Shown in pieces: positions 1 to 5,135 of a DNA stretch of 5,135 nucleotides. This DNA is from Candidatus Rifleibacteriota bacterium (GTDB lineage Bacteria > Riflebacteria > Ozemobacteria > Ozemobacterales > Ozemobacteraceae). Both the position numbers and the translations under genes were made by a program. The DNA lies in NCBI GenBank assembly GCA_029560455.1, contig JAKQKW010000258.1:1-5135 (forward strand). Reading direction: 5' to 3'. Position 1 is the first letter of the stretch, and every line of letters starts with the position of its first letter. Below the pieces are notes generated by a model. It saw nothing but the letters and a program-made list of their open reading frames with translations, was not told the origin of the DNA and did not search any database.

Positions 1-77
1 TCGAGCACCCCATAGTTCCCTGCGAACGATGCCGCTAAGACCGGACGTTTTGCCTGGAGGGCAAAACGCGGGCGATT

Positions 78-97
78 GCCGCAGGATGCGGCTTTTT
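78..97 (+). terminator. Terminator-shaped hairpin plus T5 (ambiguous)
   Basis: A GC-rich inverted repeat, GCCGC/GCGGC around an AGGAT loop, is followed directly by five T residues at 93-97. The shape fits a short intrinsic terminator for a transcript entering from upstream. It also fits one member of the GGA-loop hairpin series, since the following hairpins keep the same loop motif. The stem is short and the T-run modest, so termination would be partial at best. Confidence 0.25.
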
Positions 98-143
98 CGA
101 CAGGAGTCGTTATGTCGCGTGAGCCAGGAGGGCGGAAGCGACA
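98..143 (+). repeat. Double-hairpin module, copy 1
   Basis: First copy of a module made of a small AGGA-loop hairpin (98-101/106-109), a TTAT linker, and a larger hairpin (stem 113-118/138-143). The larger hairpin has a purine-rich internal loop, GTGA opposite GGAA, and a 3-bp inner stem capped by AGGAG. Bases 110-138 match 230-258 with one mismatch, and 117-138 is identical to 237-258. The module lies inside the candidate ncRNA. Confidence 0.75.
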
Positions 144-216
144 GAGCCCGTGTTCCGGTCGTGCGAGCAGAGGGAGCAGATGGAACTATGAGGGTGCGAA
201 GATCGCAGAGCGTTGT

Positions 217-266
217 TGCCAGGACGGCATTATGCCGCGTGAGCCAGGAGGGCGGAAGAGGCGGCA
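217..266 (+). repeat. Double-hairpin module, copy 2
   Basis: Second copy of the module at 98-143, offset by 120 bases. The first hairpin is 217-220/226-229 with loop AGGAC. The second has stem 233-238/261-266, the same internal loop, an AGGAG cap, and three extra bases (GAG, 258-260) on its 3' side. Compared with copy 1, the paired positions change together: T115-A141 becomes C235-G264, C98-G109 becomes T217-A229, and A100-T107 becomes C219-G227. Such compensatory changes indicate that the fold matters. A competing pairing, 215-220 with 263-268, is also possible. Confidence 0.75.
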
Positions 267-338
267 ACGACGGGCATGCCGTAACAAGCTGTTGGAAAGA
301 AAAAAGTTTACGTTTACCCTAGGGCGCTGGTTCGTTTC

Positions 339-347
339 TGCTATGAT
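339..347 (+). promoter_or_regulatory. Extended -10 promoter for the DUF5610-like gene
   Basis: TGCTATGAT matches the extended -10 form TGN-TATAAT with one mismatch. No good -35 box lies 16-18 bases upstream, as is usual for extended -10 promoters. The tandem GTTTAC at 306-317 is too far away to serve. Predicted transcription start is near 354, giving a leader of about 45 bases before the ATG at 399. The gene could also be reached by read-through from the hairpin region. Confidence 0.45.
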
Positions 348-398
348 TTTTTGAGAAATGTGATACTTTTTAAAGAGGAAGACAAAAAGGGGGCGGCT

Positions 399-1205
399 AT
401 GGTTGAAAAGATCCAACTTGCACCCGGTTCGGTGACGAACCACGGCAAAGCGTCTGCTAAAGGCAAAAGCGCCGATAAGACATCTGGCGGTGCTGCTCTT
501 AAAAATCTGAATGTTGATGAATTTGGTCTTTCTGGTGACGCCAGAAACAAGGTGGTCTGGGCACGATCGCAGTTCGAGCTGAATTATCAGGTGCTGCGTT
601 CGATTAATTCAGCCAATGGCGTTGAAACGTCGCAGGAAACCTTTTCTTTCAGGTCGGCCTATGAATTTATGCAGCGCGCTTCGGGCGAAGAGGCGGTTGC
701 GACGGTTGAGGAAGACAGTGAAACTCCCGCAGCAGAAGAAACGGGGAGCGAAGATCAGCTTACAGCTTTACAGGAATATTTTTCCCCGGAAAATACCGCC
801 CGCCGTATTCTTGATGTGGCAACCAGCTTTTTTTCGTTGAGCGAGGTTTTTAAAGCCGAAGGCGAAAGCGAAGCTTCCCGCCAGAAGTTTGCCGATTTCA
901 TCGGTGGCGCTATCAGCGAAGGTTTTCGTCAGGCAAAGGCAATTCTTGGCGAACTGCCCGAAGATGTAAAAGCCGGTATCGATAAAACAAATTCACTGGT
1001 TTTTGCCGGTCTCGACGATTTTGTAAAAAATGGCATCGACCCAGAAAAGACCGCCCCGGGCGGTGTTTTTGATAAAATTGCGGCTTATCGCAGCGAATCG
1101 GCGGCACAGCTTGCCCGCAGCTTTAAACAGAAAAATACAGTTGCTTACAATGCCAACGGCGAAATTCAGACGTCAGCTGACCCGAAAGTTTCGACAAAAG
1201 GCTGA
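399..1205 (+). CDS. DUF5610-like domain protein, function unknown
   Basis: A 268-aa, probably cytoplasmic protein: I see no signal peptide or membrane segment. The ATG at 399 is chosen because GGGGG (389-393) sits five bases before it; an in-frame TTG at 351 would add 16 residues but has no ribosome site and overlaps the promoter. Residues 1-40 are Lys/Ser/Gly-rich and look disordered. Residues 50-95 form a predicted helical segment around QFELNYQVLRSINSANG. An acidic Glu/Ala/Thr linker covers about 97-122. Residues 124-214 resemble the DUF5610 family, with the TARRILDVATSFF helix, FADFIGGAISEGFRQA and IDKTNSLVFAGLDDFV. Related proteins are, as I recall, sometimes labelled 'hydrogenase-4 component G', but no hydrogenase gene is nearby and that name should not be carried over. 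The function is unknown. It stands alone between the GGA-hairpin region and a convergent gene. Confidence 0.85.
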   Translation: MVEKIQLAPGSVTNHGKASAKGKSADKTSGGAALKNLNVDEFGLSGDARNKVVWARSQFELNYQVLRSINSANGVETSQETFSFRSAYEFMQRASGEEAVATVEEDSETPAAEETGSEDQLTALQEYFSPENTARRILDVATSFFSLSEVFKAEGESEASRQKFADFIGGAISEGFRQAKAILGELPEDVKAGIDKTNSLVFAGLDDFVKNGIDPEKTAPGGVFDKIAAYRSESAAQLARSFKQKNTVAYNANGEIQTSADPKVSTKG

Positions 1206-1239
1206 GATTGTGTATCATCTCGTTTCCATGGAATGTAAA

Positions 1240-1278
1240 ATCTCTGCCTGTACCCGTTCCGGGCATAAACGCAGGGAT
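1240..1278. repeat. Imperfect palindrome between convergent genes
   Basis: The 116-base gap between the convergent genes ending at 1205 and 1322 contains an outer stem 1240-1246/1272-1278 (seven pairs, one G-T) and an inner hairpin CCCG-TTC-CGGG at 1253-1263. There is no T-run on either strand, so a classical intrinsic terminator is not shown. Position and shape suggest a bidirectional terminator or RNA-end stabiliser, or a degenerate member of a dispersed palindromic repeat family. The stretch GCAGGGATGACG resembles the end of common bacterial intergenic repeats. Confidence 0.45.
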
Positions 1279-1321
1279 GACGAACAAACTGCCGCCCATT
1301 GAACTCAAATTTAACAGCGGA

Positions 1322-2329
1322 CTAATTGCCCTTTTTGGCGGGCAGGATTTTGTTTGCCGCCGGTTTGGCAGGATTTTCAGTTATCAGCCATTTTTTGCTT
1401 TCTGCCGCCAATTCAAGACGGGCGGGAGTGCTTTTAAATTCGGCCTTTTCGTTCATACTGACTTTGGCAAAGCTGGCGGCAGTCTCTGATTCCCATTTGA
1501 AGTTCTCAGGGCCCCAGTTTTCGGGCTCGAGCTCGAATTCAAGCTGTAACCCGTCTTTTTCGATCTTAAAAATTCTCAGGCCGTTGAAATCGTAGGCGGC
1601 GGTAATGTCAAGGCCGGCAACCGCTACCCGGCTGCGTTGTGGCGAAAAGATCGGGCGATCACCGAGATTAACAGTTTTTCCGGTGGCTTCACTGACGAAA
1701 AAGTGTTCAGAGCCCTCATACAGCTGGGCATAAATCAGAAACAGCCCTTCTGGCTGAATGTAATCGATGCAGTAATACATTACGTGCGATTCACCACCAC
1801 TGTCATCGCTGGTGAATTCAACTTTTCGGTCGCCGGCGCAGTTCAGGCGCAGCGTCTTGCCTTTTCTGACCACCTTGGCTGAAAATCGCCGCAGAACCGT
1901 CTTTTCGTCAGTTTCGGCCTCATTGTCGATAAAATCGGGGTCTGCCGGCGGACTTTCCGTGTCATTTTTTTCAACTGCTGTTGCAGGTATGGCAGGGCTT
2001 TTTAGCGTAACTTCAGGCTTGCCGGCTTCGGGTTTAGAAGCATTTTCCTGAATAAAACCGCCAAATGCCCAGCCGGTATGGCCGCCTGAAATGACTTTAA
2101 ACCAGTTGCTGCGCTTGCCCTCGATCTGCTCAGTCGGGCCATTTTTGTCGATAATCTCGACTTTAGTTCCCTGCAGCAGCTTAACTATCAATTTCGCGTT
2201 GCGCGCCGGTTTTTCGCGCAGGCTCAGCCCGCTTGCGGCAGTAATCACCGCTGGCTCGCCGGCAAACGCACACCCGATTCCAGAAAATATCGCTGCGGCA
2301 ACCAACAATGGCTTAATTCTCTTTTGCAT
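1322..2329 (-). CDS. Secreted SH3b-domain protein with unassigned C-terminal domain
   Basis: A 335-aa exported protein. The start is the ATG at 2327-2329: AGAGGGG lies six bases upstream and the signal peptide begins at once. An ATG 24 bases further upstream would add eight residues ahead of it. Residues 1-23 are a signal peptide ending AFA before Gly24, as for signal peptidase I; Cys20 is not in a good lipobox. Residues 26-94 look like a bacterial SH3 (SH3b) domain: SGLSLREKP, a hydrophobic core IVKLLQGTKVEII, W76-F-K-V79 and G86-W87. SH3b domains often bind cell-wall peptides or other envelope partners. A Pro/Glu/Lys-rich linker runs over about 95-148. Residues 149-335 are beta-rich with Cys164 and Cys187, which could form a disulfide; I do not recognise this domain, though FVSEATGKTVNLG-DRPIFSP recalls a beta-propeller blade. 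No catalytic motif is visible. It is transcribed divergently from the gene at 2454. An envelope binding role is inferred. Confidence 0.85.
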   Translation of the reverse strand: MQKRIKPLLVAAAIFSGIGCAFAGEPAVITAASGLSLREKPARNAKLIVKLLQGTKVEIIDKNGPTEQIEGKRSNWFKVISGGHTGWAFGGFIQENASKPEAGKPEVTLKSPAIPATAVEKNDTESPPADPDFIDNEAETDEKTVLRRFSAKVVRKGKTLRLNCAGDRKVEFTSDDSGGESHVMYYCIDYIQPEGLFLIYAQLYEGSEHFFVSEATGKTVNLGDRPIFSPQRSRVAVAGLDITAAYDFNGLRIFKIEKDGLQLEFELEPENWGPENFKWESETAASFAKVSMNEKAEFKSTPARLELAAESKKWLITENPAKPAANKILPAKKGN

Positions 2330-2359
2330 GCTGAACCCCTCTGAATAAATCATCGTTTC

Positions 2360-2387
2360 ATTAAATCACATATTTTCAGAATGATAA
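2360..2387 (-). promoter_or_regulatory. Candidate promoter of the SH3b gene
   Basis: Read on the minus strand, TGATTTAAT (2360-2368) is an extended -10 box. TTATCA (2382-2387) is a 4/6 match to the -35 consensus, with a 16-base spacer. Transcription would start near 2353, giving a leader of about 25 bases that carries the AGAGGGG ribosome site. It lies back to back with the stronger promoter of the rightward gene. Confidence 0.4.
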
Positions 2388-2390
2388 ACT

Positions 2391-2418
2391 TTGATAAGAA
2401 AAAAAAATCTAGTATAAT
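2391..2418 (+). promoter_or_regulatory. Sigma-70 promoter with A9 tract in spacer
   Basis: TTGATA (2391-2396, 5/6 to the -35 consensus) and a perfect TATAAT (2413-2418) are separated by 16 bases. Nine of those bases are an unbroken A-run at 2399-2407. Predicted start is near 2425, about 29 bases before the ATG at 2454. This is the strongest promoter in the window. The A-run could bend the DNA, and a one-base gain by slippage would give the optimal 17-base spacing. Confidence 0.8.
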
Positions 2419-2453
2419 CCAGTCCATATAGGATTTGATCTGGAGGGTACGAG

Positions 2454-3236
2454 ATGCAATTTTTCAGGGTTTATCTTCTTTTGTCGGCTTTTTTTCTGGC
2501 TGCGGCCATTTTTCCTCTTGCCGCAGAAGCCGGGGGGACAGGTGCAGTTTTGCTTCCGGCCGGAACGAAGGTCAGCTTCGCTTTGGCTGAGGGCCTTTCG
2601 TCGAAACATTCGAAGAAAGGTGCCGAGGTGCCGTTCAAGGTTGCCATGCCGGTTCATGGAAAGATCGGCAATACTCTCGTTCCCTCAGGCAACAGAGTTG
2701 AGGGAGAAATACTGCGTATCCGGCGTTCTGGCATGTTTTCGCAGCCAGGTCTTGTTGAAATTGGAAATCTTCGGGTTCAGGCCTTCGACAACCAGTATTA
2801 TCCGCTTTCAGGAAAGCTGGTCGTAAATGGAAGGGGTGATCAGATTGCGGCAATCTGCGTCGCGGTTGGGCTATCATGGCCGGTTGCCTTTTTCCCTGGT
2901 TCAGAAGCCGTTGCCGCAGAGGGAATGATTTTTTCCGCTTCGGTAGCCGAAGATTGCTGGTGCCGTGTCGCTGGCGCGCGTCCTGTTTTTGCTGAAACCC
3001 GCAATTCTGTGGCCAGGCAGGCATGGGAAGAAACTGTCGCTCTTGCCGATAAGGGTGATTCTGAGAGTGCTTACAAAGTGGCTGTCTGGGCATATTACGG
3101 CATCGGGATGCATGCCAACCCGGTTTTTGCGCTTAAATACCTGGAAATCGCGCTGGACGGCCAGCTGCCTGAGAACCTGCATGAGCCGGCTGCCATTTTG
3201 CTGCGCCGTCTTTCCGGCAGTGCAATGCTCAACTGA
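2454..3236 (+). CDS. Exported beta-rich protein with C-terminal Sel1-like repeat
   Basis: A 260-aa exported protein. GGAGGG (2442-2447) lies six bases before the ATG. Residues 1-26 are a signal peptide ending AEA before Gly27-Gly28. Residues 33-130 form a predicted beta-rich domain with LPAGTKVSFALAEGLSSK, a V-P-F-K-V strand, NTLVPSGNRVEGEILRI and YYPLSGKL. This pattern (barrier-like strands, 'sG/aG' turn, G-x-V/I strand) is common in uncharacterised envelope proteins and is reminiscent of VirB10/TrbI-type barrels. A hydrophobic stretch at about 131-146 could be a buried strand or weak membrane segment, followed by another strand pair and a Cys168-Trp-Cys170 pair. Residues 202-238 match a Sel1-like repeat (GDSESAYKVAVWAYYGIGM, then ALKYLEIALDGQ), a helical pair used for protein binding. 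Only one clear repeat is present, while Sel1 proteins usually have several. Function is unknown; a periplasmic scaffold role is inferred. Confidence 0.85.
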   Translation: MQFFRVYLLLSAFFLAAAIFPLAAEAGGTGAVLLPAGTKVSFALAEGLSSKHSKKGAEVPFKVAMPVHGKIGNTLVPSGNRVEGEILRIRRSGMFSQPGLVEIGNLRVQAFDNQYYPLSGKLVVNGRGDQIAAICVAVGLSWPVAFFPGSEAVAAEGMIFSASVAEDCWCRVAGARPVFAETRNSVARQAWEETVALADKGDSESAYKVAVWAYYGIGMHANPVFALKYLEIALDGQLPENLHEPAAILLRRLSGSAMLN

Positions 3237-3248
3237 AATTTTTCGGCT

Positions 3249-3278
3249 TTGTCGTTAAATCGGGGCTTTTCTCATAAT
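3249..3278 (+). promoter_or_regulatory. Candidate promoter of the lipoprotein gene
   Basis: TTGTCG (3249-3254, 4/6) and CATAAT (3273-3278, 5/6) are 18 bases apart in the 61-base gap after the Sel1 gene. The start would fall near 3285, very close to the GAAGGTGA ribosome site (3283-3290), leaving a leader too short for comfort. Co-transcription with the gene at 2454 is an equally good possibility, as no intrinsic terminator separates them. Confidence 0.3.
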
Positions 3279-3297
3279 AAATAGAAGGTGAAAAACA

Positions 3298-5135
3298 GTG
3301 AAAAGGAAGCTTTTTTGTCTCTTCGTTCTTTGTCTTATTTCTTTTACCGGTTGCGCGCTTTTGAATCCGTGGGTTGGCTCAAAAGAAGATGATTCAAACC
3401 CTGTTTCCATACAGCCGGGCCTGAACCTGAAGACAATTCGCGGGGTTCTTTATATTGAATCAGATACCGGGCCATTGTCATTAGCGCCTCTCGCGAACCA
3501 GATCGCATCAGGAACTTCTTTGACAGGATCTGGTTCAGCCGAAGTCGCCTCTGGCGATGTCTCCTTAGGCACATCCGATGCTCGGCTGCGTCCTGCTAAA
3601 AAAGTCTCTGGTATAGAAAATGCCAAAGTTTATGCCCTGCATGATCCGGATAACTTTGTTTTTACTGACAATACCGGTAAATTTGAATTGTCGGTGGACA
3701 TGGAAAAATTCAAGCAATGGCTTAATAAGAACGGAATTCCGACCATCAGTGATGGTTCAAACGGCGATATTTCTGAACTGGTAACTATCGTCGCCGAAAA
3801 AAAAGAGAAACAGGCCGATGGCTCAGAGTTGAATCTCAGCACTTCTATTCCAGTAGATTGCAAAAATAAAATAGTTGTTCAGCTCGAAGACCTGTATGAC
3901 AAGGAACTGCACTCTCAGGTGAAAGTTCGCTACAGCGGTCATTCTTACGGAATTGTCACTGTGGATGGCCTTGCGGCAGGTGATGCAAGCATTCTTTTTT
4001 ATGAGACAGCAAATGGCCAGATTGCTTACAAAGGTCAGACAGACAATACCGGCTCATATTCGGTATTTCCACCTCCTGGCCACTACCGGCTCGTTGTGAC
4101 TAAAGAAGGCTGTGAACCGGTTGCTGTCGAATCATATGAAGTAAAGGAAAAGGGCAAGCGCAAAGATGATTTTAATCTCAAACCCGGCAAAAATGATAAC
4201 CGGGCGCCGGTAATCACTTTTAATCCCGGCACGGTCAAAGCTCCTGAACTGCAGGTTAAGATCAACGGGGTTGCCGTTCAGAATGGCCAGACCGTTGAAT
4301 TTGACCAGAATTCAGAAATTGAACTGAGTGTTCTTGCAACCGATAACGATGCGGGGCTCGGCAATGTCCTGGCCGCCTGGAATTCAGCTGAGTGGTTCAG
4401 AGAAACCGGAGCCAGGCAATATTCACTTTCACATACCGAGAAGAGAAAGCTTGCCGAAGCCGGCCTTTTTGCTGTCAGCATCAAGACCAGCGATTTTGAC
4501 ATGATTGCTTCGATGTCGCCGGCTCAGCCAGGCTATTTTCGGATTGAAGTGCCTCAGGCCGGGGATGCCGCTTTCTTGAACAGTATTGGCGCCATGGTCA
4601 AAGGAAATGACGGCACTGAAAAATTTCGTTCAATTCTTATACAAGATGCCAATAAGAAAGTTGGTGCAGTTGCTGAGATACTCGTTAATCCTGGAGATAT
4701 CGTTGTTCCTTACATTCATGTGAATACAAAAAATAGAAATCCCAGGGAGTATGACCGTTTTGTCGGGCAATTCGACGCGAACAACAAGCCGGTCTGGAAA
4801 TCGGAAATCGGTGCAGATGGCATTGCTTTGATCGGTTTTGAAGACCTTATTCCTGAATTTAAACCTGATTATGACTACAATGACGTATATTTCAAAGCAT
4901 GGTTTGCAAAAGAACCGACTCCGGGCTCAGAAGTTCTTGTCGTTTCTCCATCGCCTTCGCACCAGCTGGAATTTTCATTTGCAATAAAAGTCAAGCCCCT
5001 GGTCGTTGCACCTTCGGCGCCGATCAATCTGGCTGCTGCCGCTGGCAATGCGATCGCCACGCTGACCTGGAACCTTGTGGAAGGTGCCGCCAGCTACAAC
5101 GTCTACTACTCGACCAGCGCCGGTGTCACGGTTGC
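3298..5135 (+). CDS. Large modular surface lipoprotein, 3' end beyond window
   Basis: The reading frame is open from a GTG at 3298 to the last base, giving 612 complete residues and no stop. GAAGGTGA (3283-3290) lies seven bases before the GTG. Residues 1-19 are a lipoprotein signal: basic MKRK, a hydrophobic core, then F-T-G-C with Cys19 as the lipidation site. Residues 20-103 are Ser/Gly-rich. Residues 104-137 and about 219-299 look like carboxypeptidase-regulatory/CNA-B-like beta sandwiches (NAKVYALHDPDNFVFTDNTG; GQTDNTGSYSVFPPPGHYRL). From N301-R-A-P304, a cadherin/PKD-like segment has the acidic turn ATDNDAGLG. About 430-560 resembles DUF4114, with GFEDL (513-517) and DYDYNDV (524-530), acidic residues likely to hold calcium. 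An FN3 domain begins at 573 (PINLAAAAGNAIATLTW, then YNVYYS). The layout suggests an adhesive or structural surface protein. More FN3 domains probably follow outside the window. No catalytic motif is seen. Confidence 0.88.
   Translation, partial: MKRKLFCLFVLCLISFTGCALLNPWVGSKEDDSNPVSIQPGLNLKTIRGVLYIESDTGPLSLAPLANQIASGTSLTGSGSAEVASGDVSLGTSDARLRPAKKVSGIENAKVYALHDPDNFVFTDNTGKFELSVDMEKFKQWLNKNGIPTISDGSNGDISELVTIVAEKKEKQADGSELNLSTSIPVDCKNKIVVQLEDLYDKELHSQVKVRYSGHSYGIVTVDGLAAGDASILFYETANGQIAYKGQTDNTGSYSVFPPPGHYRLVVTKEGCEPVAVESYEVKEKGKRKDDFNLKPGKNDNRAPVITFNPGTVKAPELQVKINGVAVQNGQTVEFDQNSEIELSVLATDNDAGLGNVLAAWNSAEWFRETGARQYSLSHTEKRKLAEAGLFAVSIKTSDFDMIASMSPAQPGYFRIEVPQAGDAAFLNSIGAMVKGNDGTEKFRSILIQDANKKVGAVAEILVNPGDIVVPYIHVNTKNRNPREYDRFVGQFDANNKPVWKSEIGADGIALIGFEDLIPEFKPDYDYNDVYFKAWFAKEPTPGSEVLVVSPSPSHQLEFSFAIKVKPLVVAPSAPINLAAAAGNAIATLTWNLVEGAASYNVYYSTSAGVTV

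Larger units (their letters stand above)
46..296 (+). ncRNA. Candidate CsrB/RsmZ-like GGA-hairpin RNA (or structured leader)
   Basis: This gene-free stretch is a chain of short hairpins with GGA in the loop. Seen directly: a 9-bp stem 46-54/60-68 with loop TGGAG; a 5-bp stem 78-82/88-92 with loop AGGAT; a 4-bp stem 98-101/106-109 with loop AGGA; stems 113-118/138-143 and 123-125/131-133 capped by AGGAG; 217-220/226-229 with loop AGGAC; and 233-238/261-266 with inner 243-245/251-253 capped by AGGAG. Further GGA triplets lie at 43, 134, 173, 182, 254 and 294. A plain hairpin at 195-199/203-207 has loop AGA. Known of the family: CsrB, CsrC, RsmY and RsmZ titrate the translational regulator CsrA/RsmA through many GGA-bearing loops. 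Inferred: a CsrA-sequestering RNA, or a GGA-rich 5' leader of the gene at 399. Both ends are uncertain: no clear promoter lies at 1-45 and no intrinsic terminator at 267-340. No csrA gene is in the window. Confidence 0.5.

Noticed and set aside
121..133. Similarity of GAGCCAGGAG to the B12-box end of cobalamin riboswitches
   Set aside because: The other conserved cobalamin riboswitch elements (GCCACTG and GGGAAG with the expected spacing) are absent, the segment occurs twice, and no cobalamin gene is nearby.
327..343. Possible sigma-54 promoter (GG...GC) before the DUF5610-like gene
   Set aside because: The GG and GC are nine bases apart instead of ten, and the surrounding bases do not match TGGCAC/TTGCT. 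The extended -10 box fits better.
29..354. Overlapping short reading frames coding Arg/Gly-rich peptides with a repeated REPGGRKR
   Set aside because: They arise from the duplicated hairpin module. The two copies differ by base changes that preserve pairing but alter amino acids (TCG versus CCG), and the peptides are Arg-rich with no recognisable fold. RNA structure explains the stretch better; the SD-like AGGA-ATG pairs are kept as a separate low-interest finding.
2635..3182. Minus-strand reading frames across the Sel1-repeat gene
   Set aside because: They have no ribosome sites, are rich in Arg/Gln/Pro/His typical of antisense frames, and overlap a well-supported gene with promoter, ribosome site and signal peptide.
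3344..5060. Several minus-strand frames of 60-77 residues across the lipoprotein gene
   Set aside because: All lie inside the long plus-strand frame from 3298, which has coherent domains throughout; the minus-strand frames are low-complexity shadows.
1..5135. CRISPR array, tRNA, rRNA, insertion sequence or prophage signals
   Set aside because: No regularly spaced multi-copy repeats beyond the two modules at 98-266, no tRNA or rRNA signature, and no transposase or integrase-like reading frame were found.

Overview
The window is 5135 bases of ordinary bacterial chromosome with moderate GC. It codes mainly for exported, cell-envelope proteins of poorly characterised families. A Gram-negative-type envelope is suggested by cleavable signal peptides on two proteins, a lipoprotein signal on a third, and SH3b, Sel1 and DUF4114-type domains. 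The DUF5610-like protein, from a family I associate with gammaproteobacteria and with Riflebacteria/Ozemobacteria-type genomes, and the modular FN3 lipoprotein make an uncultured lineage of the latter kind a reasonable guess. This is a weak inference that no marker gene here settles.

Layout. Bases 1-398 hold no convincing protein gene. About 46-296 is a GC-rich run of short hairpins, most of which show a GGA motif in the loop. It includes a module present twice, 120 bases apart, whose stems differ by compensatory base changes. That is the architecture of a CsrA/RsmA-sequestering RNA (CsrB/RsmZ class) or of a structured leader, and it is the most interesting element here. An extended -10 promoter (339-347) follows, then a 268-aa DUF5610-like protein (399-1205, +). 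A degenerate palindrome (1240-1278) lies between this gene and a convergent gene for a secreted SH3b protein (1322-2329, -).

The SH3b gene is divergent from a 260-aa exported protein with a beta-rich domain and a Sel1 repeat (2454-3236, +). Their shared intergenic region (2330-2453) carries a near-consensus sigma-70 promoter whose 16-bp spacer contains nine consecutive A residues, a candidate phase-variable switch. From 3298 to the window end, one uninterrupted reading frame encodes the first 612 residues of a large modular lipoprotein: lipobox, two carboxypeptidase-regulatory-like beta domains, a cadherin/PKD-like segment, a DUF4114-like domain, and the start of a fibronectin type III domain. 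It has no stop in the window.

How the parts relate. Three of the four proteins are predicted to leave the cytoplasm. No metabolic pathway is visible. If the 5' element is a CsrA sponge, it could act on genes elsewhere; a possible target leader is seen upstream of 2454. All functional links between these genes are inference.
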